A stretch of 41,764 nt of DNA from Chloroflexota bacterium (GTDB lineage Bacteria > Chloroflexota > Dormibacteria > Dormibacterales > Dormibacteraceae). How positions within the stretch are numbered: position 1 is the stretch's first letter; every line of letters begins with the position of its first letter. Below are positions 8,466-15,922 of this stretch, piece after piece. The position numbers and the translations under genes were made by a program. Location of the stretch: positions 1 through 41,764 of the forward strand of contig VBEG01000050.1 of NCBI GenBank assembly GCA_005882115.1. Direction: 5' to 3'. The notes beneath the pieces were generated by a model. The model was not told the origin of the DNA and ran no database searches. It worked only from the letters and a program-made list of their open reading frames with translations.

Positions 8466-9376
8466 TGCAGCACCTTCTCCGGTACGAAGGTCCTACGCAG
8501 AGGGTCGGTATGGCCCAGCGCGACCAGGTGGCCGGCGGAGTCGTGCGCTCGCACCAGCCCAGGTCCTGGCTCCGGAAGCACACGCACAGCCCGGCCCTGG
8601 CGCACCTGCGCCTCCTGCTCGACGTTGAGCCTGACTCGTTCCATTTCCGGCAGTATGACTTCCGCCGGAAGCATCCGATCCGAGACGGATTCGGCGTCCG
8701 TGAGCTCGTCGCCACGCACTGCCTGGTCGAGCGTCAGCGGCCCGTAAGCCGTGCGCACCAGGCGCCCGAGGTAGCCCCCGACCCCAAGCCGATCGCCCAG
8801 GTCCCGCGCGATCGAGCGCAAGTATGTACCGCTGCCGCATCTGACCTCGACGCGAGCGACCGCGTGCGGGCCAGCCTGAAAGTCGAGCAGCGAGGCGGCG
8901 TAGACCTCCACCTCGCGCGCGGCGGGCCGCGCGGCCTCGCCTTTGCGCGCGAGCGCGTAAGCCCTCTTGCCCTCCACCTTCACCGCCGAGTACGCCGGCG
9001 GCTGCTGAAGGATGCGACCCGAGAAGGTCGCCAGCGCGGTTTCGACATCGGCGGATACGATGGCGCTCGAGTCGCCCACCGGCTGCGGCTCCGCCTCGGC
9101 GTCGTCTGTCTCGGTCACGAAGCCGAGATGGATGTCGGCGACGTACGTCTTCGGCAGCTTCAGGGCGAACTCGGCGAGACGGGTCGCCGACTCGAAGAGG
9201 ATCGGCAGCACGCCGGTCGCAAGAGGGTCGAGCGTGCCGGCGTGACCCACACGACGGGCCCCGGTGAGGCGCCGCAGCCGGTTCACGACTGCGAAGGAAG
9301 TCTCGCCGGCGCCTTTGTCGAAGTTGAGAACCCCGGTCCTAAATCGAGGAGCGTCAGCGCTGGGACGAGGTGGCAA
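8462..9376 (-). CDS. truB: tRNA pseudouridine(55) synthase
   Basis: Isomerises U55 in the T-loop of tRNAs. The N-terminal signature GVLNFDKGAGETSFAVVNRLRR is followed by RRVGHAGTLDPLATGVLPI, where the Asp is the catalytic residue, then QQPPAYSAVKVEGKRAYALAR and CGSGTYLRSIARDLG; a PUA-like tail ends the 304-residue protein. The frame is open to 9508, but a perfect AAGGAGG sits 6 nt before a TTG at 9376, and no ATG/GTG/TTG lies closer to the domain. I therefore take TTG 9376, which overlaps the end of nrnA by 23 bp. The gene sits between nrnA and ribF in the usual infB-rbfA-truB-ribF order. Confidence 0.95.
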   Translation of the reverse strand: MPPRPSADAPRFRTGVLNFDKGAGETSFAVVNRLRRLTGARRVGHAGTLDPLATGVLPILFESATRLAEFALKLPKTYVADIHLGFVTETDDAEAEPQPVGDSSAIVSADVETALATFSGRILQQPPAYSAVKVEGKRAYALARKGEAARPAAREVEVYAASLLDFQAGPHAVARVEVRCGSGTYLRSIARDLGDRLGVGGYLGRLVRTAYGPLTLDQAVRGDELTDAESVSDRMLPAEVILPEMERVRLNVEQEAQVRQGRAVRVLPEPGPGLVRAHDSAGHLVALGHTDPLRRTFVPEKVLH

Positions 9377-10358
9377 GGATGGCCTCCTTGGCAGCCGACA
9401 GTACCAACTTCGTGGCCTCCTCCATCCCCTTTTCGATCTCGGCGCCGGCGGCCCGGATGTGGCCTCCACCCCCGAACGATGCACACAGGGCGGCGGCGTC
9501 CACCCCACCGCGGCTGCGGACGCTGATCTTGGTCAGGTCGCTCGACACTTCCTTGAACAGGATCGCGAGCTCGAGGCCGGCAATGCTGTTGAGCGTGTCG
9601 ATGATGCCCTCCGACTCGGCCATCACGGCGTTGGCTTCCCTGAGCATCCGGCGCGTCACCTTCGCCCAGGCGAGCCGGCCGTCCATCTCGACCCGCATGG
9701 TCGCGAGCGCCAGCCCGCTGAGCTTGAGTGTGGTCTCCGGCCGCATCTTGTAAACCTGCGTCGCGATGTGTCCGGGGTCCGCGCCGAGACGCGCCAGCCG
9801 GGCCCCGTCTTCGAGGGCACGGGGCGTGGTGTTCTCGTGACGAAATCCTCCTGTGTCCGTCAGCAGCGCAACGTAGAGGTTCGTAGCGATGGTCCGCGTG
9901 ATCGCATAACCGAAGTGGTCGAGCATCTCGATCACCGTCTGCCCGACCGCGGACGCGTCGGGGTCGATGATGTTGATGTCGCCGAACCGCGAGTTGGACG
10001 GGTGGTGGTCGACGTTGACGAGCGTGGCGTGCGAGGCGATACGGCGCACGCCACTGCCTGATCGCTCGAGGTTGCCGGAGTCGAAAAAGAACACGAGCTG
10101 AGGGTCGATGCCGTGTGGAGGCTCCGCCTGGATGTCTTCGAATCCCGGCAGGAACGCATACATCGGGGGTAGCGGTGGGGGGACGAGGACCCAGACGTCT
10201 TTGCCCTGCGACCGCAACGCTTCGGAGAAGGCGAGGCTGCAGCCGAGCGTATCCCCGTCGGCGTCTTTGTGACCGAAGATCAGGATCTCCTGGTTGGCGT
10301 CGATCAGGTCCTTGATCTCGTCGTAGAGATGCGCCTTGTCGCGTTGTGCGGTAACTAT
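9354..10358 (-). CDS. nrnA: Bifunctional oligoribonuclease / pAp phosphatase, DHH family, with an ATA start
   Basis: NrnA-type phosphoesterase that degrades nanoRNA and dephosphorylates 3'-phosphoadenosine 5'-phosphate. Motif I is GHKDADGDTLG, motif III is NVDHHPSN (the DHH), then DTGGFRHENT, and the DHHA1 domain carries FGGGGHIRAAG. Canonical starts fail: an in-frame TGA lies at 10373-10371 and the first ATG/GTG/TTG after it is a TTG at 10217, which would remove motif I. Between them, ATA at 10358-10356 overlaps the rbfA stop (ATAG) and has GAGGAG 8 nt upstream, giving MVTAQRDKAHLYDEIKDLI and 334 residues, normal for the family. It lies between rbfA and truB, a frequent arrangement in Gram-positives and Chloroflexi. 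Confidence 0.93.
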   Translation of the reverse strand: MVTAQRDKAHLYDEIKDLIDANQEILIFGHKDADGDTLGCSLAFSEALRSQGKDVWVLVPPPLPPMYAFLPGFEDIQAEPPHGIDPQLVFFFDSGNLERSGSGVRRIASHATLVNVDHHPSNSRFGDINIIDPDASAVGQTVIEMLDHFGYAITRTIATNLYVALLTDTGGFRHENTTPRALEDGARLARLGADPGHIATQVYKMRPETTLKLSGLALATMRVEMDGRLAWAKVTRRMLREANAVMAESEGIIDTLNSIAGLELAILFKEVSSDLTKISVRSRGGVDAAALCASFGGGGHIRAAGAEIEKGMEEATKLVLSAAKEAILATSSQR

Positions 10359-10732
10359 TGCGATTGCTCCTCAGAAGAGGTTTCGCCGTGAGGGAACACT
10401 TCCTTGAGCAGCTCGGAGATGTGAACGGCGTACTCGATGGTTGGGTCGAGCTCGAACCGCAGCTCGGGTGAGTACTTCAGGTTCTGGAGCCGCCGGCCCA
10501 GCTCGTGTCTGATCAGCCCCTTGGCCGACACGAGTCCTTTGATCGAAGCCTTCTTCTCGTCAGGATTGCCGAGCACGGAAACGCGCACACGCGCCTGGCG
10601 CAGATCGGGCGACATGCGCACGGCCGTGATGCTCACGAAACCGATCCGTGGGTCCTTGAGCTCGCGCCGGATGATGGACATGATCTCTTCGCGCACCTGC
10701 TCCCCCACCTGGTCCGCGCGGTAGCTGGTCAT
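10355..10732 (-). CDS. rbfA: 30S ribosome-binding factor A
   Basis: Small KH-fold protein (125 residues) needed for late 30S maturation and 16S 5' end processing. Visible: RADQVGEQVREEIMSIIRRELKDPRIGFVSITAV and the segment LRHELGRRLQNLKYSPELRFELD (here IRHELGRRL), typical of RbfA. An ATG at 10732 preceded by GGCGGAGG with 5 nt spacing is the best start; a TTG at 10753 would add seven residues. It follows infB by 36 bp, and its TAG stop provides the ATAG overlap for nrnA. The C-terminal tail TSSEEQSQ is acidic/polar and probably disordered. Confidence 0.95.
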   Translation of the reverse strand: MTSYRADQVGEQVREEIMSIIRRELKDPRIGFVSITAVRMSPDLRQARVRVSVLGNPDEKKASIKGLVSAKGLIRHELGRRLQNLKYSPELRFELDPTIEYAVHISELLKEVFPHGETSSEEQSQ

Positions 10733-10768
10733 TTCGACCTCCGCCTTTAGCAAAGCGACACGCCCTGC

Positions 10769-12748
10769 CTAGATTTCTTCCCGCTCGAGTCGATACGTCT
10801 CCATCGAGTCGCCGGCGAGGAAGTCCTCCCAGCCTTCGAGCCCGATGCCGCACTCCTGTCCGGCCGAGATCTCTCTCGCGTCTTCTTTGAAGTGCTTGAG
10901 AGAGCTGATCCGGCCCTCGAAGACCTGCTCTTTGCCCCGGAAAAGCTTGACCCAGCCTCCACGGCTGACTTTGCCCTCCACGACTCGGCTGCCGGCGATG
11001 ATGCCGGTGCGCGGGATCTTGATCGGGGTGATGACCTCGACCGTGCCTTCGCGGATCTGACGATACGTCGGCTCGCGCAAGCCCTTGGCGGCGCGCTCCA
11101 CGTCTTCGGTGAGCTTGTAGATGACGTCGTAGTAGCGGACCTCGACCTTGGCGCGCTCGGCAGCGGCGGTGCTGGAAGGCGTCGGCTTCAGGTTGAAGCA
11201 GACGATGATCGCGCTCGACACGCCGGCCAGCAGCAGGTCGGAGTCGCTGACGGCGCCGACGCCCTGTCCCACGATCTTGATGGCGACCACCGGATCCTCG
11301 ATCTTCTGCAGCGCGGCGAGGACAGCTTCCAGGGTGCCCTGGGCGTCCGCCTTGACGACCAGGCTGAGCTCCTTGACCTCGCCTTCCTTGGCCCGGCGCG
11401 CCAGGTCCTCGAGCGTGATCCGCGGCGCGACGTCGCGCGCCGCTTCCTGGGTGCGCTTCTCTGTCAGCTTGGTCAGTGCGATCTGCCGGGCGGCTTTTTC
11501 CGAGCCGACGACCTGGAAGATGTCGCCCGCCTGTGGGACCTCGCTCATTCCGGAGACCACGACCGGCGTCGCGGGCGGTGCTTCAGTCACGTTGCGCCCG
11601 CGGTCGTCCGCCAGCGCCCTCACGCGGCCGTAGATGTGCCCGCACACGAAGTCGTCGCCAACCTTCAGCGTCCCGGCCTGGACGAGCACGGTCGCAACCG
11701 GACCCCGGCCCCGCTCGAGGTGGGCGTCGACGATGGTCCCGATGGCGTTCCGGTCCGGGTTCGCCTTCAGCTCCAGGATGTCCGAGGAAAGCACGATCGT
11801 GGTCAGCAGGTCGTCGATGCCTTTACCCGTCCTCGCGCTGAGATGCACGCACTCGTGCTCGCCGCCGTAGTGCCGCGTGACGATCCCCTGCTCGGCCAGC
11901 TGTTGATGGACGCGATCGGGGTTGGCGTTGTCCTTGTCGATCTTGTTGATCGCGACGATGATCGGTACCTTGGCCGCGCGGGCGTGGTGGATGGCCTCGA
12001 CCGTTTGCGGCATCACACCGTCGTCGGCGGCGACAACCAGCACGACAAGGTCGGTGACCTGTGCGCCACGAGCCCGCATCGCGGTGAACGCCTCATGTCC
12101 CGGCGTGTCGATGAACACCACGGGGTGCCCGTCGGCGGTTTCGATCTTGTATGCACCGATCCGCTGCGTGATTCCACCCGCCTCACCGGCGGCGACGCGA
12201 GTCTGGCGGATCGCGTCCAGGATCGAGGTCTTGCCGTGGTCGACGTGACCGAGGACCGTGACGATGGGCGGGCGCGGCTTGAGCTTGCCCGGGTCCTCGT
12301 TCGCGAGGGAGAAAAGCTCCTCCCTGGAGGTCGTGACGACATTGCCCTCGCCTTCGGTGGACTCGACCGCGACCACGTCCTCGCTCGCCACCGGCTCGAC
12401 CGTGTAGCCGAACTCGTCGGCCACGATCTCGGCCGTCGCGAAGTCGATGACCTGGTTGATTGTGGCGAGGATCCTCGAGGCCATGAGCTTCTTGATGACC
12501 TCGACCGGGCTCACGCCGAGCTTCTCGGCCAGGTCCTTGACCGACAGCGTCGGCGGGAGGACGGCCCGGCGGTCGCCGTTGGTCTCGATCTTGGTCGCGA
12601 CGGCCGGCTTGAACGCGGTGCGGGCAGCCTCGATCGCGCCGGGCGCCAGGGGCGCGGCGGCGTTGCGGGTCAGCCTCCGCTGCTGGAGGAAGTTGACCAG
12701 CTCTTTCTGGCTGATGCCAAGTTCGCGTGCAAGTTCGTGTGCCTTCAT
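10769..12748 (-). CDS. infB: Translation initiation factor IF-2
   Basis: GTPase that brings initiator fMet-tRNA to the 30S P site and promotes subunit joining. The 659-residue protein has two IF2_N-like helices (starting [17 protein letters not shown] and [21 protein letters not shown]), the G1 motif GHVDHGKT at 167-174, G3 DTPGHEAF, G4 NKID, and domains II to IV ending with [26 protein letters not shown]. The N-terminal region is short compared with E. coli (about 890 residues), as in many Gram-positive-type IF-2s. The ATG at 12748 has no clear Shine-Dalgarno site; a CATAAT element ends 12 nt upstream, so a local promoter with a very short leader is possible. IF-2 is relevant to the unusual start codons proposed in this window. 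Confidence 0.98.
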   Translation of the reverse strand: MKAHELARELGISQKELVNFLQQRRLTRNAAAPLAPGAIEAARTAFKPAVATKIETNGDRRAVLPPTLSVKDLAEKLGVSPVEVIKKLMASRILATINQVIDFATAEIVADEFGYTVEPVASEDVVAVESTEGEGNVVTTSREELFSLANEDPGKLKPRPPIVTVLGHVDHGKTSILDAIRQTRVAAGEAGGITQRIGAYKIETADGHPVVFIDTPGHEAFTAMRARGAQVTDLVVLVVAADDGVMPQTVEAIHHARAAKVPIIVAINKIDKDNANPDRVHQQLAEQGIVTRHYGGEHECVHLSARTGKGIDDLLTTIVLSSDILELKANPDRNAIGTIVDAHLERGRGPVATVLVQAGTLKVGDDFVCGHIYGRVRALADDRGRNVTEAPPATPVVVSGMSEVPQAGDIFQVVGSEKAARQIALTKLTEKRTQEAARDVAPRITLEDLARRAKEGEVKELSLVVKADAQGTLEAVLAALQKIEDPVVAIKIVGQGVGAVSDSDLLLAGVSSAIIVCFNLKPTPSSTAAAERAKVEVRYYDVIYKLTEDVERAAKGLREPTYRQIREGTVEVITPIKIPRTGIIAGSRVVEGKVSRGGWVKLFRGKEQVFEGRISSLKHFKEDAREISAGQECGIGLEGWEDFLAGDSMETYRLEREEI

Positions 12749-12801
12749 ACCGGACTACTGATTATGCCGCCCGGGGGACATTCGAAACCCCAAGCCCCCG
12801 C

Positions 12802-13257
12802 TCAGCGCTCGATCTGAGACCAGACCTCAGGCGGAACCGGCGCACCCAGCGCGCGGTCGAGGGCGCGCCTCTTGCGGGCCAGCTCGAGGCATGCGGGCGC
12901 GGCATGGAGGTAGGCACCGCGCCCCGGCTGGCGCCCGCTCGCGTCGACCACGACCGATCCGTCCGGGCGCCGGACGAACCGGATGAGCTCGGCCTTGCCG
13001 GCCTGCTCGCGGCAGGCGACGCAGGTCCTGACCGGCCCCTTTCGCTCAGGCCGATCCCGGGACGCATCACCGGCCCCATCCCCCGGCTCTTTACCCCACG
13101 GAGTCTTGGACTCCGCGCGGCCTCCTGAGGCCGGGTACTTCCCCACGCCCCATCCCCGGCCTGTGGCCGGGACTTCCCCACGAGTGGGGAAGAGTTGGAG
13201 ACAGGTTCCCCGCCCAGCGGGGAACGTGTCTGGGGAAGAGTTACGTGCCTTCGCCAA
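12802..13257 (-). CDS. ylxR: YlxR-family RNA-binding protein; N-terminus runs through palindromes
   Basis: The conserved core ERKGPVRTCVACREQAGKAELIRFVRRPDG and GRQPGRGAYLHA identify the YlxR (DUF448) family, normally about 90 residues and encoded between nusA and infB; in some bacteria it modulates RNase P or transcription. No ATG/GTG/TTG (nor CTG/ATN) exists close to the core. The nearest canonical in-frame starts are GTG at 13146 (114 residues) and TTG at 13257 (151 residues, overlapping nusA by 17 bp). Either way the N-terminus is translated from the array of GC-rich hairpins at 13099-13230. No good Shine-Dalgarno site marks either start. Family assignment is secure; the N-terminal boundary is not. 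Confidence 0.85.
   Translation of the reverse strand: MAKARNSSPDTFPAGRGTCLQLFPTRGEVPATGRGWGVGKYPASGGRAESKTPWGKEPGDGAGDASRDRPERKGPVRTCVACREQAGKAELIRFVRRPDGSVVVDASGRQPGRGAYLHAAPACLELARKRRALDRALGAPVPPEVWSQIER
13099..13230. repeat. Array of five adjacent hairpins (REP-like palindromes)
   Basis: Five short-loop inverted repeats stand one after another: CGGAGTC/GACTCCG (13099-13115), GGCCTC/GAGGCC (13119-13132), CCCGGCC/GGCCGGG (13155-13171), CTTCCCCAC/GTGGGGAAG (13173-13192), and GTTCCCCGC/GCGGGGAAC (13205-13225) extended by GACA/TGTC to 13200-13230. They fall in the nusA-ylxR junction and inside the only possible N-terminal coding part of ylxR. No T-tract follows on either strand, so they do not look like simple intrinsic terminators. 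Confidence 0.75.
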
Positions 13258-14266
13258 GTGGGGCTTCTGCGTCGCTTGGTTTGATGTCGATCCGGTAGCC
13301 GGTCAGCTTGGCGGCGAGGCGGGCATTCTGACCGTCGCGGCCGATGGCGAGGGACAGCTGTCCTCGCGGCACCAGCACCGTGGCGGTGCGGGTGACGCGG
13401 TCGATCGTCACCCTCTCGACCTTTGCGGGGCCGAGCGCCGCCGCCACGAAAGCCTCGGGATCATCCGACCACGGAACGATGTCCACGTGCTCGTTGGCGA
13501 GCTCGCTCAAGATCGCTCGGTGTCGCACACCCTTGGGTCCGACGCACGCGCCGACCGGGTCGAGGCCAGGCTCGGTCGACGATACCGCGATCTTCGTCCG
13601 CAGACCTGGTTCGCGGGCGATGGCGCGGACCTGCACCGTGCCCGCCTTGATCTCCGGCACCTCGGCCTCGAGTAGGCGATGGATGAAAGCGCGCGCGCCG
13701 CGCGAAACGCGGACCTGCGCCTGGCGGCGGTTGTGCTGCGTGTCGAGGATGACGACGAGGACCGGGCGGCCGGGTTGAAGCGGCTCGCCGGGGATCTGCT
13801 CTTCCGGCGGCATCACACCTTCCGCCCGCCCGAGGTCCACGTAGACGATGCCGGACTCGATCCGGTCGACGATCCCGCTGGCGAGCTCGCCCCGATGCTC
13901 GGCGACGTCGCGCAGGACTTTGTCGCGCTCGAGATCGTGGATGTGTCGCAGCACGGCGTGCTTTGCCGTCTGGGCGGCCATGCGCTTGAAGTCTTCCGAC
14001 GGAAGCTCGGCGACGATGGCGGTGCCGTCAGGACGGACGACTCGGCTTCTCACGTCGAGCGCCCCGGTCTTAGTATCGAGTTTGACCGTCACCTCGCCAG
14101 GCGGGTTGAAGGCGCGCGTGTAAGCCGCCGCGAGCGCGCCTTCGACCGTGTGCAGCATCTCCTCGAAGGGGATGCCCACCTCTGCGCAAAGCGCGGTCAG
14201 CGCTTCGGCCAGCGTCTGCGTGGACGGTTCAGATTGCGACCGCGAGCCTGCCCGCGACAACGTCAT
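13241..14266 (-). CDS. nusA: Transcription termination/antitermination factor NusA
   Basis: RNA polymerase-binding factor controlling pausing, termination and antitermination. The 341-residue protein shows the N-terminal domain (EVGIPFEEMLHTVEGALAAAYTRAF), an S1 domain (ASGIVDRIESGIVYVDLGRAEGVMP), KH1 (DPVGACVGPKGVRHRAILSEL) and KH2 (LSLAIGRDGQNARLAAKLTGYRIDIK). It lacks the acidic C-terminal repeats of E. coli NusA, as usual outside Proteobacteria. The ATG at 14266 overlaps the end of rimP by 38 bp and has no clear Shine-Dalgarno site; no better start lies nearer the domain. It follows rimP and precedes ylxR-infB, the conserved nusA operon order. Confidence 0.97.
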   Translation of the reverse strand: MTLSRAGSRSQSEPSTQTLAEALTALCAEVGIPFEEMLHTVEGALAAAYTRAFNPPGEVTVKLDTKTGALDVRSRVVRPDGTAIVAELPSEDFKRMAAQTAKHAVLRHIHDLERDKVLRDVAEHRGELASGIVDRIESGIVYVDLGRAEGVMPPEEQIPGEPLQPGRPVLVVILDTQHNRRQAQVRVSRGARAFIHRLLEAEVPEIKAGTVQVRAIAREPGLRTKIAVSSTEPGLDPVGACVGPKGVRHRAILSELANEHVDIVPWSDDPEAFVAAALGPAKVERVTIDRVTRTATVLVPRGQLSLAIGRDGQNARLAAKLTGYRIDIKPSDAEAPLGEGT

Positions 14267-14699
14267 CCCACGCTATATGAATGATCACCGGCGCCCGACC
14301 GCGAAGGCCCGGCGCCTGGACTGCGATTCCCGCTCCGTCGACCGCGACCAGCTGGCCTTCGACCACGGTCTCTGTTTCGCCGCTGTGATAGCGAACGTTC
14401 ACGCGATTGCCATGAAAGCGTTCGTACTCCTGATGCGTTCGCAATGGGCGCTCCGCACCCGGCGAAGAGACCTCGAGGTCGTACGGCCCGTCGATCAGCC
14501 TCGCGTGATCGAGGAGCGGACCGGCCACCCTGCTCACCCGCTCGCAATCCTCGATGGTGATCGGCTCCGCATGGTCGATCGAGATACGGAGCGTTCGACC
14601 CGAGTGACCGGACTGGTCGAGCGAGTAGAGCTCGTAACCCATGTGATTCAGGGTTGGCTCGAGCAGCTCTTTGATCGACGGTATGGGCCAGGTTGGCAT
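14229..14699 (-). CDS. rimP: Ribosome maturation factor RimP
   Basis: Assists 30S assembly. The 156-residue protein carries the N-terminal ELLEPTLNHMGYELYSLD segment, IEDCERVSRVAGPLLD, and the family hallmark YDLEVSSPGAERPL, followed by an Sm-like C-terminal barrel (FHGNRVNVRYHSGETETVVEGQLVAVD). The ATG at 14699 starts right after the inverted-repeat element that fills the gap to secF. It heads the rimP-nusA-ylxR-infB cluster; its promoter or leader must lie in that 203-bp gap or upstream in secDF. Confidence 0.96.
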   Translation of the reverse strand: MPTWPIPSIKELLEPTLNHMGYELYSLDQSGHSGRTLRISIDHAEPITIEDCERVSRVAGPLLDHARLIDGPYDLEVSSPGAERPLRTHQEYERFHGNRVNVRYHSGETETVVEGQLVAVDGAGIAVQAPGLRGRAPVIIHIAWDDVVAGRLAVAI

Positions 14700-14716
14700 G
14701 TCCGGTCTCTACCCAG

Positions 14717-14908
14717 ACCTTACCAGGCGGGCGAGAGTTGCCCGACGGCCCTTCGGCGCCCATGCGGCCGCATTGCGTTGTTGCCGCCTGCGCTTCTCGC
14801 GACACGCGTTGACGAACACGTTTTGCTTCGATGCTCGGCGGCGCCTAGCACTGCAGCCACCTGGATCGCCGAATTGCTCGTCGCGCCCTCTCGCCCGCCT
14901 GGTTACCT
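14717..14908. mobile_element. MITE-like element: 16-bp perfect terminal inverted repeats around about 150 bp
   Basis: ACCAGGCGGGCGAGAG at 14722-14737 is the exact reverse complement of CTCTCGCCCGCCTGGT at 14888-14903. The repeats frame essentially the whole secF-rimP gap and the right copy overlaps the secF stop codon. Just outside are ACCT at 14717-14720 and ACCT at 14905-14908, a possible 4-bp target duplication. The interior has no supported gene; it contains the palindrome ATGCGGCCGCAT and some GC-rich hairpins. It could be a non-autonomous transposon remnant or, on the rimP mRNA, a long P1 stem closing a structured leader. The inverted repeat is certain; its nature is inference. Confidence 0.5.
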
Positions 14909-15922
14909 GATGGGCTGCACTCTCCGCCAGACGACGAGCAGCGGGGCCGCGTTGAAGATCGAGCTGTAGGTGCCGGAGATGATTCCGATCAGGAGCGCCA
15001 GCGCGAGGCCCTTGATCGTCTCGCCACCCGAGATGAAGATCGCCGCCAGGACGAGCACCACCGTGAAGCTGGTGATGATCGACCGTGCTGCGGTCTGCAT
15101 GATGCTCAGGTTCACGACCTGCTCGAACGAGAGGCGCTGGCTCACTCGCAAGTTCTCGCGGATCCGGTCGAAGACCACGATCGTGTCGTGGACCGAGAAG
15201 CCGACGACGGTCAGCACGGCGGTCACGAAGAACGCGTCGATCTCCCCGATGCGCAGGTCGAACACCTTGCCAAGGATGGAAAAGATGCCCGTGAGGATGA
15301 AAACGTCATGCAGCAAGGCCGCCAGGGCCGAGCCGCCGAATTGAAAGCCCGCTCGCCATCCACCAGGCACGTTGCGGAACCGGATTGCCAGCAGCAACAG
15401 GATGGCGACCGACGCGAGCACGACGGCCAGCAGCGAGTAGAAGATCGTCTCGCCGGCGATCGTGCCGCCGACCGAGAGTTGCTGCTGCACGTTCATCGGG
15501 CCCAGCCGGCTGGTGAGGTAGCTCTGGACGCTCGAGAGCTCGTTCTGGTTCAGCACCGGGTAGCGGAGGATGTAGCCGCCTCCCGTTTGGATCACCTGGC
15601 CGTTCAGGCCCTCGGCGTCCACCACTCCCTCGACCTGCTGCAGGGACGGATGGTTGGCGAAAGTGACAGTCAGCTCCGTGCCACCCGCGAAGTCGATGCC
15701 GAGCGCGAAGTGCCTGGTGGCCATCGAGACGATGCCGGGGATGATGATCAGCAGCGAGATCGCGAAGAAGATGTTGCGCAGGCCGATGATGTTCAGGCGG
15801 CGGACGCGTGGCTCGGCGGAGGGGGCCGGAGCGCGTGCGGCGGCCGGCTCGGACTCCGATGCGCCGTCGGCGACGACGTCGGCCTTCTGTTCCTCCGCGC
15901 TGACGTCAGACAGCTCGGACAC
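14903..15922 (-). CDS. secF: Protein translocase subunit SecF
   Basis: Inner-membrane partner of SecD that uses the proton-motive force to complete Sec-dependent export. The 339-residue protein begins with an Ala/Glu-rich cytoplasmic stretch, then TM1 (NIIGLRNIFFAISLLIIIPG), a periplasmic domain with FALGIDFAGGTELTVTF, and five C-terminal TM helices including VTAVLTVVGFSVHDTIVVFDRIRENLR, the SecF signature. The GTG at 15922 has GGAG 6-7 nt upstream and overlaps the secD end by 17 bp, so the two are translationally coupled. The C-terminal stop lies inside the right arm of the inverted-repeat element. Confidence 0.97.
   Translation of the reverse strand: MSELSDVSAEEQKADVVADGASESEPAAARAPAPSAEPRVRRLNIIGLRNIFFAISLLIIIPGIVSMATRHFALGIDFAGGTELTVTFANHPSLQQVEGVVDAEGLNGQVIQTGGGYILRYPVLNQNELSSVQSYLTSRLGPMNVQQQLSVGGTIAGETIFYSLLAVVLASVAILLLLAIRFRNVPGGWRAGFQFGGSALAALLHDVFILTGIFSILGKVFDLRIGEIDAFFVTAVLTVVGFSVHDTIVVFDRIRENLRVSQRLSFEQVVNLSIMQTAARSIITSFTVVLVLAAIFISGGETIKGLALALLIGIISGTYSSIFNAAPLLVVWRRVQPIR

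Noticed and set aside
10892-12817. Long plus-strand open frame opposite infB
   Set aside because: It is the Asp/Leu/Arg-rich antisense frame of a clearly coding gene, typical of high-GC DNA. Similar long frames opposite metG (34155-35828), dinG (36500-38356), tyrS (21181-22548) and pheS (24842-26407) were rejected for the same reason.
14700-14902. Possible tRNA (metY-like) or SRP RNA in the gap before rimP
   Set aside because: No cloverleaf, no TTCGANNC arm and no GGAAGC-type SRP loop could be found; the only clear structure is the inverted repeat.
14148-14969. Plus-strand frame crossing rimP and the inverted-repeat element
   Set aside because: It runs antisense through rimP and the end of secF, with no domain or start signal.
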